Origin: Palleniella intestinalis
GTDB taxonomy: Bacteria; Bacteroidota; Bacteroidia; Bacteroidales; Bacteroidaceae
Direction: 5' to 3'
Length of the DNA stretch: 64,000 bases
NCBI RefSeq assembly: GCF_013166595.1
Contig: NZ_JABKKG010000011.1
Coordinates: forward strand, 62,001-126,000
The notes below the pieces were generated by a model. The model saw nothing but the letters and a program-made list of their open reading frames with translations. It was not told the origin of the DNA and did not search any database. The position numbers were made by a program, and so were the translations under genes. The stretch's first letter is position 1. Every line of letters begins with the position of its first letter. Shown piece after piece: positions 52,514-62,038 of this stretch.

Positions 52514-52648
52514 AATTTTCTTATTCGGTAACATACCGATTGACATGAGTCCGACGAAATCTCGCTATACATCAGACTACAAATCAAGCAAGATTCGCCG
52601 AACTCACATTATTTTAATAAGCTAGTCCACAAAACGACAACAACAATT

Positions 52649-54781
52649 TTAATAGCCGGGGTTCTGCCAAGCCTTCTTCTCTGCATCAGAGAGGTTTGTG
52701 CCATCCTCATGCTGCAGATTGTCAATGAATGACTGTGGGATAGGACGATAGTAGTGCTTTGCTTCGTCAAAGAAGATGATGTCAGGGTTCAACGCCTTGC
52801 AACGCGTGTGGATAGTCTTTGTGCGTGCCATGTGCTCCCAGCGCACCATTTCGCCTACAAGCTCACGAGTGTGCTCGTTGAGAATGAAGTTGAGCGCACG
52901 CTCAAACTTGCTTGTTGCACCAATCTTTGCAAGTATAGCCTCATCCTCTGCAGGGAGGTTGTCCCAAGTCCAGTTGGTCATCTCTGCCTCTGTTGCCGCA
53001 TCAGACACCTCAAGTCCCGGATTGGACAGATAGTAAGTGTTCATGCCAAGGTTCCAGCCGTCGTTGGCCTCCACATACTCAGCTTTTTTTGCAACAAAAG
53101 AAGTGTTCTTTGCAGCCTCATAGCATCCGTCGACATAGTAGCTGCGGTTTTCACCTGCATGCCATGCGCCACGCTTACGGAGAGCGTCAATGTCATTTTT
53201 CGCACCGGTGTAGTCACCGAGACGCACTTTTATCTCAGCGCGGACGAGGTAAGTCTCACCAAGACGGGCGAGGATAAGGTCACGAGACCCGTTGTCACCT
53301 GCAAAAGCGTTAAGCGTGCCGCAAGCATGCTTGCTTATGCCCGGGAACATGTTAGGGTTGCCTTCTGTGTAGACAGCGTTGTTGATGGAACCGAATCTGT
53401 CACCGACATACTCACCTTTCTGGTACTGAATCCATGCATTAAGGATAGGCTGGTTCTTCTTTCCTGAGAAAGTAGCGCCACCTTCGCGTGTCTGCTTGCG
53501 TCCGGCTTCAGGGAGACGGCCTTCCTCGTCAACGAAGTTGGCGTCTTGCTGATAAGCAGCAGCACCGAATCGGAACTTGTCGAAAGCATGCTCATCCTTT
53601 TTGTTGAAGATAAAGACAATAGATGGGTCGCCAACGTGCACAGGGCCTGTATGGGCATTACCTGCATATTCGACAGCTGTCCCATAGACCGTAGCGAAAG
53701 ACTTCCAGAGGCGCGCGTCGTTCACATTGTCAAACACAGAGATAGTATACTCTGTCGGACGGAAACGCTGGAAATCCTTGCCACCGGTGATGCAGCCACG
53801 CATTGAGCCAAGAGTGGATTTTGCGAAGTTAGAGAACTGAGGGTTAAAGAAAGCTCCGGGGTTGCGTGACGCAGTACGCCCTGAGAAGTTGTTATCATGT
53901 GCAGCAACCATAAGAATCTCGCCACTCCTTTCAAGCTCACAGTTCACGCCTGTCCAGTTGCCATAAAGGTCTGTCACATTGCTTTCAAGTTGGCGTGCGC
54001 CAATAGCATAGTCGGCAGCCTCGAGAGCCTCTTTCAGATAAGCCTCCTTGACAGCACCGTTCCAGTAATCATTACGCTCGGAAGCAGCGAAAAGGAGAGC
54101 CTTCGCGAGGAAATGGGCAGCAGTAGCCTTCGTCCAGCTTACAGGCTGACCCACGAGCTTGTTATTCTCACCGTCAAACAAGCTGTAAGCCTGACGCAAG
54201 TCTGCGATGACCTGCTCCCAGCACTGCTGCTCTGTGGTAAGGTCGAAAGAGCGCACGATGCCATCAGTTGGCACGGTCTGAAGCACACAGTGTCCAAACT
54301 GAGATGTCAGTATGTAATAGTTATATCCACGTAGGAAATAAGCCTGTGCAAGAGCGGAATTGCGCACCTCCTCATTGGAGATTTTATCCGCAGAAGCGAT
54401 AATCTTGTTTGCAGAAGCGATGCCGTAGTAGACCTCATCCCAAATATGGGCATTAGTACCTGTGTTACCGTTTGTTGTGGTGAAAGAAGGAGACATACGG
54501 ACATCGTATGTAAGCCATACTTCGTTAGACGCATCCGTGCCGATTCCGAATTCGTCAGTGCCACCCATGAACTGGTAATAGCCCTGTGACTCGTATCCAC
54601 CAATCCAACGGATATGTCCGTAGAGTGATTTAGTGAGGGCTAAAATACCATTCTCTGTCTCAAAGTACGAAGTATCATAAGAAGAGCTCAATTTCTCGTC
54701 AAGGAAATCATCTGAGCAGGAAGTGAGACCCGTTGCTGTTGCAGCAATAAGTCCGGCGGCGATATATTTTTTGAATTTCAT
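52649..54781 (-). CDS. SusD/RagB-family outer-membrane lipoprotein
   Basis: The 710-residue protein has a lipoprotein signal (MKFKKYIAAGLIAATATGLTSCSDDFLDEK, lipobox TSC) and the SusD helical repeats, with 'YYFLRGYNYYILTSQFG'-type TPR segments and the C-terminal RALNFILNEHTRELVGEMVRWEHMART stretch typical of the family. It captures glycans at the surface as the lid of the SusC channel. It lies 34 bp downstream of the SusC gene. Given the PL11 lyase upstream, the ligand is probably rhamnogalacturonan I fragments; this is inferred. Confidence 0.93.
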   Translation of the reverse strand: MKFKKYIAAGLIAATATGLTSCSDDFLDEKLSSSYDTSYFETENGILALTKSLYGHIRWIGGYESQGYYQFMGGTDEFGIGTDASNEVWLTYDVRMSPSFTTTNGNTGTNAHIWDEVYYGIASANKIIASADKISNEEVRNSALAQAYFLRGYNYYILTSQFGHCVLQTVPTDGIVRSFDLTTEQQCWEQVIADLRQAYSLFDGENNKLVGQPVSWTKATAAHFLAKALLFAASERNDYWNGAVKEAYLKEALEAADYAIGARQLESNVTDLYGNWTGVNCELERSGEILMVAAHDNNFSGRTASRNPGAFFNPQFSNFAKSTLGSMRGCITGGKDFQRFRPTEYTISVFDNVNDARLWKSFATVYGTAVEYAGNAHTGPVHVGDPSIVFIFNKKDEHAFDKFRFGAAAYQQDANFVDEEGRLPEAGRKQTREGGATFSGKKNQPILNAWIQYQKGEYVGDRFGSINNAVYTEGNPNMFPGISKHACGTLNAFAGDNGSRDLILARLGETYLVRAEIKVRLGDYTGAKNDIDALRKRGAWHAGENRSYYVDGCYEAAKNTSFVAKKAEYVEANDGWNLGMNTYYLSNPGLEVSDAATEAEMTNWTWDNLPAEDEAILAKIGATSKFERALNFILNEHTRELVGEMVRWEHMARTKTIHTRCKALNPDIIFFDEAKHYYRPIPQSFIDNLQHEDGTNLSDAEKKAWQNPGY

Positions 54782-54815
54782 TGTTAGTCTGTTATTAATG
54801 AATTAGTGTATCATA

Positions 54816-57800
54816 TTAGAAACCAAGTTCAAGGCCTACAACCCAGCTGCGGTTGAAGTAAGACTTGCCTGTATCGAGGTCAAGTCCGGCAACTGCCTGA
54901 TGAAGGTCGAATGGGTTGATGACTTGAGCATAAATCTTTGCATGCTTGATTTGTACATTCTTGAGCAGCTTGCTTGGGACAGTATAGCCGACAGAGATGT
55001 TACGCATACGGATGAAGCTTGCCTTCTCATAACCTTCCTGCTTGGCAAACTGGTCAAGGTCACCTGTTTGTACAGAACTCAGATTCGGCTTGTGGTAACG
55101 TGCGCCAGTATTCTCCGGAGTCCAATAGTCAAGCGCTGCTTCACCAAGGTTTCCGAAGCCGAAGAGATATTGAGGAGCATGTACCCAATAGTTGAATCTG
55201 CCGTAAAGCTGGAAGCTGAGTTCAACACCCTTGTAATTGAATGTGTTTGTCCAACCGGCAGTGAATGTAGGGCGCTTGTTACCAATGATCACACGGTCAT
55301 GATCCGCATCCATCTTATAGTCACCATTCTGGTCAACAGGCTTAACGTTACCCGGAGTGAACTTATATCCATTAGCATTCCACTTTGCCATTTCAGCCTG
55401 GTCTTCCGGAGTGTCCTGCCACAGACCGTCTGTCTTGAATTCATAGAAAACGTTGAGTTGCTCACCGATGAATCTTGCATTTGCAATATCATCTTCCTTG
55501 CCATTAGCCAGTTCGTCAATCCTATCCTTTTGCCATGCCATGTTGAATGAGGTCTCCCAACGGAAATCCTTGTTTACGACAGGAATGGCATTGACGCTAA
55601 GCTCCACACCGTGGTTGGATGTCTTGCCGATATTGCCGATAGTTGAAGCATAACCGGTAACGGTAGGGACAGACATGGCAAGAAGAAGGTCATTTGTCTT
55701 TGAGAAATAGACATCCAAGCTACCGAAAATGCGATTGCCAAGGAAGCCGTAGTCAAGACCAAAGTTCCATTGGGTGGTCTTCTCCCAACCCACCTGTGTA
55801 TTCGCCATCACGAGAGGATCCTTGACGTAAGCAGGGTCATTCATCATGTAAGCCTTGTCATAGCCGTCAGTTGTAGGAATGTAGATTGACTGGATTGCAC
55901 CGAGAGTTGCATAAGGGTCGATGGAGGAGTTTCCTGTCACACCAACACCGGCACGGAGCTTCAAGTTGTCAATCCAGCGGATGTCTTTCATGAAAGCCTC
56001 CTCCTGAATACGCCAACCGAGGGACATTGATGGGAAGAACGCCCACTTGCGACCCTTTGAAAGCTGTGAGGCTCCATCCCAACGTCCGGAAGCGGTCAGA
56101 AGGTATCTGTCATTGAAAGCATAGTTCAAGCGAACCATGTATGACTCAAGCTGGCGCTCGTTGATACCTGTCTTCATGCTTGCTCCGTTATCCTTGTCTG
56201 TGATATCCAATGACCCCATGGCGTTCCAAAGCCATGCATCATTCTCAATACGGCTCAATTCCATGTTTCCGGTCTCGTACTTCCATTCTGAGGCAGACTG
56301 TAACAATGTCAAACCTACATTGTGCTTCTTAGCGAATGTACGGTTGTATGTGATCATATTGTCAAGAGTGTATGAGAATCCGCTATTGCTCTCCCAGCGA
56401 GACTGGTTCTCACCATTGCTCATCCACTTGTAAGCTGACGCAGTGTCAATATAGTCACCCTTACGGTAGTGACGGTAGTCAGGACCGAAAGCTATCTTGT
56501 ACTCCAAGCCCTTCAGAGGAGCCCATATCTCACCAAGATGGATTTGTGCGGACATTGAGCCAAGGATACGGTATGTCTCACGGTTTGAGATATTATGCTC
56601 CCACTCGTTTATCGGGTTGTAGGCTTGGTTGTCACCACCTGGGTATTTCACGCGGTTACCGTCCTTATCGTATGGCAAAGCCCAGCGGTAAGACTTCTTG
56701 TAGAGTTCATAAACAGCACCGGCAGCGTTTGTTGCTGAAGGAGAGAAAGCTGATGACATGCCGTAATCCTGTGTCTCACGTGAAGCATTGAAGGACATGT
56801 TGATTGTCATCCACTTTGTCGGAGTGAGATTCATGCCAAGACGTGCAGTGAAGCGTTTGTATTCCTGACCATGCTGAGTGCCCTTGTTGCTGAGATAGCC
56901 GAACGAGCCGAAAGTGCTCATCTTGTCTGTACCACCGGAAGCGTTGAGTGTATGCTCCTGAATGACACCTGTACGGAGTGCCTGCCCTGTCCAGTCATAG
57001 TCAATCACATCATTAGGATTCCATGAGCCGGACTGCCAGCCGTTCATGACATTCTCTATTGCTGTTTCATCAAGTTTACTGCTGTTTTGGAATATTGCGA
57101 AATCACTATCCTTTGTAGGGTTGCGAGGGTCAGCATATTTTATAGGGTCATTGTTGTATGCAGCCCAACGACGATACTGGATATAGTCAGCAGCACTTAC
57201 AGAAGGGCTGCGGTCAACCAGGTTCTGCCATGTCACAGAACCTGAATAGTTCAGTGAGAGCTGCCCCGCCTTGCCCTGCTTTGTTGTGACGATGACAACA
57301 CCATTGGCACCACGAGAACCATAGATGGCTGTTGCAGAGGCATCTTTAAGAATATCTATCGCCTCTATATCGCGCGGGTTCAGTGTCTCAATTCCTGAAC
57401 CGGACATCAATGGCACACCGTCAACAACATAGAGAGGAGAATTGGAGGCTGTCAGTGAACGTTCACCACGAATGCGGATGTCACCGACAGTACCTGGGCG
57501 TTCGTTTGATGTGATGTCCACACCTGCTGCCTTTCCCTGCAGTGCCTCGAAGGCATTGCTTACAGGACGTGCCTGAAGTTCTTTCTCACCTACGCGAGTC
57601 AATGCACCTGTGACATCGCTCTTCTTCTGCACACCGTAGCCGACTACCACAAGTTCGTCAAGTGCTGCAGCATCCTCCTGAAGCACAATCCTCAGGTTGG
57701 ACTGTCCCTTCACGGCTACGGTTGCTGTCTTATAGCCGACATAGGAGACCTGTATCACAGCATTCGAAGGAACATTATTTATCATGAAATTACCGTCAAG

Positions 57801-58028
57801 GTCGGCTATAGAGCCGTTGCTTGAGCCTTTGATCTTCACTGTGGCACCGATGACAGGGTCGCCATTTTGGTCGACAACCACACCGGTCACTTTGCCTTGC
57901 TGCTGGGCTGCAAGGCTGACATTGCCTGCAGCATTGGCACTTACCTGGCAAACAGGAAGCATCATTGCTGAACATGCCATGGCAAAGGGCATCAATGCCC
58001 CTTTAAGGAATCGATTCTTCTGATCCAT
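54816..58028 (-). CDS. SusC/RagA-type TonB-dependent glycan transporter
   Basis: The 1,070-residue protein has a signal region, a carboxypeptidase-like domain at about 45-120 (GKVTGVVVDQNGDPVIGATVKIKG), the TonB box-like LDELVVVGYGVQKK, a plug ending in DILKDASATAIYGSRGANGVVIVTTK, and a 22-strand barrel ending in Phe (WVVGLELGF). It imports oligosaccharides into the periplasm with its SusD partner. Its promoter contains a ten-G tract, so expression could switch. No HTCS or SusR-type regulator is beside it. Confidence 0.95.
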   Translation of the reverse strand: MDQKNRFLKGALMPFAMACSAMMLPVCQVSANAAGNVSLAAQQQGKVTGVVVDQNGDPVIGATVKIKGSSNGSIADLDGNFMINNVPSNAVIQVSYVGYKTATVAVKGQSNLRIVLQEDAAALDELVVVGYGVQKKSDVTGALTRVGEKELQARPVSNAFEALQGKAAGVDITSNERPGTVGDIRIRGERSLTASNSPLYVVDGVPLMSGSGIETLNPRDIEAIDILKDASATAIYGSRGANGVVIVTTKQGKAGQLSLNYSGSVTWQNLVDRSPSVSAADYIQYRRWAAYNNDPIKYADPRNPTKDSDFAIFQNSSKLDETAIENVMNGWQSGSWNPNDVIDYDWTGQALRTGVIQEHTLNASGGTDKMSTFGSFGYLSNKGTQHGQEYKRFTARLGMNLTPTKWMTINMSFNASRETQDYGMSSAFSPSATNAAGAVYELYKKSYRWALPYDKDGNRVKYPGGDNQAYNPINEWEHNISNRETYRILGSMSAQIHLGEIWAPLKGLEYKIAFGPDYRHYRKGDYIDTASAYKWMSNGENQSRWESNSGFSYTLDNMITYNRTFAKKHNVGLTLLQSASEWKYETGNMELSRIENDAWLWNAMGSLDITDKDNGASMKTGINERQLESYMVRLNYAFNDRYLLTASGRWDGASQLSKGRKWAFFPSMSLGWRIQEEAFMKDIRWIDNLKLRAGVGVTGNSSIDPYATLGAIQSIYIPTTDGYDKAYMMNDPAYVKDPLVMANTQVGWEKTTQWNFGLDYGFLGNRIFGSLDVYFSKTNDLLLAMSVPTVTGYASTIGNIGKTSNHGVELSVNAIPVVNKDFRWETSFNMAWQKDRIDELANGKEDDIANARFIGEQLNVFYEFKTDGLWQDTPEDQAEMAKWNANGYKFTPGNVKPVDQNGDYKMDADHDRVIIGNKRPTFTAGWTNTFNYKGVELSFQLYGRFNYWVHAPQYLFGFGNLGEAALDYWTPENTGARYHKPNLSSVQTGDLDQFAKQEGYEKASFIRMRNISVGYTVPSKLLKNVQIKHAKIYAQVINPFDLHQAVAGLDLDTGKSYFNRSWVVGLELGF

Positions 58029-58091
58029 AGATTGTTGTTTTATTAGGTTATAGTTATTAGGGATTTATCACCATTTTAGAGTAATAATGTG

Positions 58092-58127
58092 CAAATTTAC
58101 AAAAAAAACTCGTTTTACCCCCCCCCC
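58092..58127 (-). promoter_or_regulatory. susC promoter with ten-G tract
   Basis: TAAATTTG on the minus strand (58092-58099) is a -7 element about 64 bp before the susC start. A run of ten G on the same strand (58118-58127) begins 18 bp upstream of it, at the place of the -33 element. Slippage of such a run would change promoter strength. The remaining sequence to 58312 shows nothing further. Confidence 0.55.
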
Positions 58128-58312
58128 ATTTAGTTAATATTACTTAATACACTGTATTTATATTATAACACTGAAAAAATGGCGGCTGGTAAAAAAATGC
58201 AGCATTCTTTAATTTACAAGCAACAGCCAACACAGGTTCTCCATAAACACAAGCCGTACAAATCACTAATATACAAGGACTCTATCACTTGCTGTGGTAA
58301 CTGACAGCAACA

Positions 58313-58364
58313 AAAAAAATCCTAAATCCACGATGAAGTGCCAAACTTCTGTCTTGGATTTAGG
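58313..58364 (-). terminator. Intrinsic terminator of the PL11 gene
   Basis: CCTAAATCCA (58321-58330) pairs with TGGATTTAGG (58355-58364), with an inner GAAGT/ACTTC stem. On the minus strand it is followed by a run of eight T. It lies 26 bp after the PL11 stop codon. Confidence 0.85.
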
Positions 58365-58389
58365 ATATCAACATTATTTGAATCTGAGA

Positions 58390-60558
58390 CTATCTCACAA
58401 TAAATTTGCGTGTATTAGTGCACTTGCCGTCATTGGCAGTAATGACATACATGCCGGAAGACAGCGTGTCGAGCATGTCCTCCACTGTGCCATAGCCCTT
58501 TTTCAGCATCGTACCGGCAGGGTTGCAGACTGTGATCTCGCATTCTCCGCTGATTACAGGCGAACCAATAGCCGTCTGGACATACTGCTTCTCGTAGTCA
58601 GGCAAGTAGTATCCGAGATGAGGAGGCTGGTTGTAAGCTCCATTCTGCCATGCGACAGCCATGCGGTAGGTATGGTCCTGCATGAGGCAAGGCACACGGT
58701 GGTCACTCTCTTCTGTGGTGGAATGGATGTAGAGGTCGGAAGAGGTGGTCTTGTCCCAAAGTATCACTTCTTCTCGCCAGTCACCGAAGAGGTCAGCCAA
58801 AAGATTTGGTGTGCTTTTGCTGCCGTTGCATGAAGAACCGCTCAGCGACTTCACAGTAGAGACGGCACCGTTGCTGTACTTCGTGATTGTGCTGCCGTCA
58901 AGCAGTTCGTCCTGCAAGTCACCGTCCCAATATATTCTGAAGTTCATGGAAGGTTGTGCGCTGATGCTTGTCAGTTTGTTGGTTACTGCACTGCGTGGAT
59001 TACGTGAGGAAGCACACCACATTTCCCAACCGTCATTGTTAGCGTCAATGTCTGCAGCGATGCCACGCCCTGTATCTCCTTCAGCTGTGCCACTGAAGAT
59101 TATCTCACCTGTGGCAGCATCGTGGAGATCCCATCCGTAAGGCGATGCCTCATGCACCTGATAGACCTGCAAGCCATCGCGTGAAGGAATCATCTTGCCA
59201 ACATGTATGGCATCGCCATGACCATAGCCTGTGGCATAAAGCAGTTTTCCGTCATCGTCTATTGCACATGAGCCCCATACTATCTCGTCCTTGCCATCAC
59301 CGTCAACGTCCGCCACCGACATGTTGTGGTTGCCATTTCCGTATGCCGTGCGGCTGCCGGAGCCACGTGTTGCCGCGCCCGGCTTGTACGTGTTTGTTGT
59401 ACCGGCGGCATCCATGACAGTGTAGGATGTCGTCGATTTTGAAGAGTGAAGCCAGCGTGTCTTCAGTTCTTTACCGTCAAAATCCACGGCCCAAAGGAAG
59501 GCGTAGGTATAGTAGCCACGGCACATCACTGCACTTGGCAATGCGTCAGGGCCACCAAGTGCGGCAACAGCTGCAAGATAGCGTTCGCCGCGGTTGCCAT
59601 AGCTGCCCTTATCGTTCTTTCCGCTGCGGTCGTCCCAGTTGAATGTGCCTGCAGCCTCTCCACCGACAGTAGTGTTGCGGTTGGGGTTGTAGTATATGGT
59701 ATGCACAGCCTTTCCTGTCTCACCATTGAACACTGTCAGCCACTCCTGACCACCGTCAACACGTCCTGCAGAAGTCACCCAATCCTTTGTGTTGTTCACC
59801 GACTTGATAGATGCTTCTGTAGCGGCTTCGCTGACATAGGCGCCTGCACCGTCAATGCTTCCCGGAGCGGTCTTGCAAATCATCTCCGCCTTGCCGTCAC
59901 CGTCGAAGTCATAGACGAGGAACTGTGTATAGTGAGCACCGGAACGGATGTTCTTGCCAAGGTCGATGCGCCAAAGCTTTGTGCCATCCAGCTTGTAGCA
60001 GTCAAGGATAGTGTTGCCTGTCACACCGTTCTGTGAGTTGTCACGCGCATTGCTCGGATACCATTTCACGATAAGTTCATATTCTCCGTCGCCGTCCACA
60101 TCGCCCACAGAGCAGTCGTTCGGCTCATACGTGTAAGCCTGTCCGTCAGGGTAACTTTCCGTGTTTCCGCCAACAGTGGTAGTGTATGGCTTAGTCTTGC
60201 CTCCTGCAGGACGGTCTATGTGCAGTTTCTTTGACGAAGCTATCTGCATTGGCGAGAACTCTTCAACCACCTCACCATTCACGACTGCCTTGATGACAAA
60301 CTTGTCCGTGACTTTGTATGACAGGTTCTTATAGTTGGTCTTTGAGACATTGGCAACCTTTGTCCCATTGCGATAAATGTCAAAGGTCATGTCTTTGCTA
60401 TCCGTCACAAAACTGCGCCATGACAGATAGGCACCGCCACGGGCTGCACCTTGCATCTTGACAGCGCCGCGATTAAGTTTCTCTGCATACTGCCGGGCAG
60501 CTGCAGGCATGCTCAACAGCAATGCTGCTGCAAGGCATGTAAGAATTTGTTTTTTCAT
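58390..60558 (-). CDS. Rhamnogalacturonan lyase, family PL11, with C-terminal secretion-type tail
   Basis: The 722-residue enzyme has a signal peptide (MKKQILTCLAAALLLSMPAAA) and an N-terminal beta domain followed by an eight-bladed propeller with repeated calcium-binding DxDGDG loops (VGDVDGDGEYELIVKW, YDFDGDGKAEMICKTAPGSIDG, VADVDGDGKDEIVWGS, DLFGDWREEVILWD). These are PL11 hallmarks, as in Bacillus YesW and YesX. The last ~75 residues (NPAGTMLKKGYG ... LSSGMYVITANDGK...RKFIVR) look like a type A T9SS sorting tail. It cleaves the rhamnogalacturonan I backbone at the surface or outside. It is upstream of and separately transcribed from susCD. Confidence 0.93.
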   Translation of the reverse strand: MKKQILTCLAAALLLSMPAAARQYAEKLNRGAVKMQGAARGGAYLSWRSFVTDSKDMTFDIYRNGTKVANVSKTNYKNLSYKVTDKFVIKAVVNGEVVEEFSPMQIASSKKLHIDRPAGGKTKPYTTTVGGNTESYPDGQAYTYEPNDCSVGDVDGDGEYELIVKWYPSNARDNSQNGVTGNTILDCYKLDGTKLWRIDLGKNIRSGAHYTQFLVYDFDGDGKAEMICKTAPGSIDGAGAYVSEAATEASIKSVNNTKDWVTSAGRVDGGQEWLTVFNGETGKAVHTIYYNPNRNTTVGGEAAGTFNWDDRSGKNDKGSYGNRGERYLAAVAALGGPDALPSAVMCRGYYTYAFLWAVDFDGKELKTRWLHSSKSTTSYTVMDAAGTTNTYKPGAATRGSGSRTAYGNGNHNMSVADVDGDGKDEIVWGSCAIDDDGKLLYATGYGHGDAIHVGKMIPSRDGLQVYQVHEASPYGWDLHDAATGEIIFSGTAEGDTGRGIAADIDANNDGWEMWCASSRNPRSAVTNKLTSISAQPSMNFRIYWDGDLQDELLDGSTITKYSNGAVSTVKSLSGSSCNGSKSTPNLLADLFGDWREEVILWDKTTSSDLYIHSTTEESDHRVPCLMQDHTYRMAVAWQNGAYNQPPHLGYYLPDYEKQYVQTAIGSPVISGECEITVCNPAGTMLKKGYGTVEDMLDTLSSGMYVITANDGKCTNTRKFIVR

Positions 60559-60601
60559 AAAAATGTTTTTCAGTTAGTTTCTGACTTTGTTTTTCTGTAT
60601 G

Positions 60602-60609
60602 CAAAATTA
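60602..60609 (-). promoter_or_regulatory. -7 promoter element of the PL11 gene
   Basis: TAATTTTG on the minus strand, about 45 bp before the start codon, matches TAnnTTTG. Confidence 0.5.
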
Positions 60610-60704
60610 ACAAAAACAAACATCAGAAGACTGTAAATCCGTGCGCATAATATGTGATTTCGTATAAAAACCGTCATATATGCCGGAAAAGCTGCTATAC
60701 ACAT

Positions 60705-60753
60705 CAAAAAAAGGCAGTCAATAGTTCACTGCGCTCAGTTGACTATTGACTGC
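60705..60753 (-). terminator. Intrinsic terminator after the sigma/anti-sigma operon
   Basis: GCAGTCAATAGT (60714-60725) pairs with ACTATTGACTGC (60742-60753). On the minus strand a run of seven T follows. A run of A on the other side makes it potentially bidirectional. Confidence 0.8.
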
Positions 60754-60765
60754 AAAAAAATCCAC

Positions 60766-62034
60766 TTATCGTTTTATATCAAAACGCACACCGACCTTCA
60801 GGTCAAAGTTCAAAGGATGCTCCTTATAGGAATTTTCCACGCTGCTGTGGTTATCAAAAGAATAGCTCACCGCCGGCTCTGCAAACAGATTCAAAGCTTC
60901 GGTGATGCGGTACTCCAGACCTCCACCGGCTATGACAGAGAACTGCAGGCGCTTCTCGCTGACTTTCTCAGAAGTTGAAGATGCCTTTTCCGAACCAATA
61001 AAGAGGTCGGTGTCCGAAGAGCCGTAGACACACTTCTCCACCATACCGCCGCCACTCACGTAGACACCAAACTTGCGTGTCTTCAAAAGATTATAATGCA
61101 GCTTCAAAGGAACACCTATGTAGTGCAATGTTTGTTCTGTATCAAAATAATTCTTATCCGTACCTGACACCGTGGACGATGAGAGAAGACTGTATGTTAT
61201 GCCCGTCTCGACACTCATTCTTTCACTGATAGGAATACCACAGCCCAGTCCGAAACGTAACGGCAGCTTATGGTGCGTCTCTGTCTCAACACTCTCACCA
61301 CGATTCATTGTCAAAATGTCATACACCTTATTCACACCAATCGGCACATCCGCTGCTCCGCCATAAGGGCTTAATGTCTTGACAATGGGCGAATAGCCTG
61401 TCTCTGAACTCTTGCCATTGGTCATAAGGTTGCCTGCGTATGCCGTCAGACTCCAGTCACCACCGGATTTCAGATGTTTAACAGCAGGTACAGCCTTTTT
61501 CTTTCCGGTAACCAATAGCTGCGTCCGCGAGCCTGGAGAAATAACCGAAGACGCTGTATCTGTATACTCAATGACCGCTTGCTTTTCTTTTTCCTCTCCA
61601 CCTTCAGATAATTCATCTGATGCCGCCACAGCAACAGATGCGTCCGCCAAAACCTTTGTATGGCGTTCCAAAGCATTGCCCATGCGCTTGATGCCACGTT
61701 CCAATGGACGCAGGGCTTCATGGACGGCATCGCCAGGATTCTTGCCCCCAACCTCTGCCACAAAATTATGCCTATCCTTAATGATTCCACTGCCTGCCAT
61801 GCGGACATCATCTTGCAGGGAATGTTCTGAGAATAGTAACGGCACGATAACAGCAAGGCATAACGCAACAGCAGCAACCCCACCATAACGAAGCCACAAA
61901 GGAAGAATACGTCTCTGACGGCGATTCCCGGATGACAGACTTTGTTCTATATCGTCCCACAGACCTTCCGGAGCACGAAGCTCAAAATCATGCTCTTTAT
62001 GCCGTAAATCCTCTATCCAATTATTATCTTCCAT
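60766..62034 (-). CDS. Hybrid anti-sigma-like / outer-membrane beta-barrel protein
   Basis: The 422-residue protein starts with a soluble acidic segment (DNNWIEDLRHKEHDFELRAPEGLWDDIEQSL), then a basic stretch and one hydrophobic helix at about 50-68 (YGGVAAVALCLAVIVPLLF). A long linker and a C-terminal region of about 200 residues follow, with amphipathic strands typical of PorT-like barrels (LPLRFGLGCGIPISERMSVETGITYSLL ... LKVGVRFDIKR). It follows the ECF sigma gene by 4 bp, the usual place of an anti-sigma factor. A protein with both an inner-membrane anti-sigma end and an outer-membrane-like barrel is unusual in topology. Related fusions are frequent in Bacteroidales and uncharacterised. 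Confidence 0.75.
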   Translation of the reverse strand: MEDNNWIEDLRHKEHDFELRAPEGLWDDIEQSLSSGNRRQRRILPLWLRYGGVAAVALCLAVIVPLLFSEHSLQDDVRMAGSGIIKDRHNFVAEVGGKNPGDAVHEALRPLERGIKRMGNALERHTKVLADASVAVAASDELSEGGEEKEKQAVIEYTDTASSVISPGSRTQLLVTGKKKAVPAVKHLKSGGDWSLTAYAGNLMTNGKSSETGYSPIVKTLSPYGGAADVPIGVNKVYDILTMNRGESVETETHHKLPLRFGLGCGIPISERMSVETGITYSLLSSSTVSGTDKNYFDTEQTLHYIGVPLKLHYNLLKTRKFGVYVSGGGMVEKCVYGSSDTDLFIGSEKASSTSEKVSEKRLQFSVIAGGGLEYRITEALNLFAEPAVSYSFDNHSSVENSYKEHPLNFDLKVGVRFDIKR

Positions 62035-62038
62035 ACCA

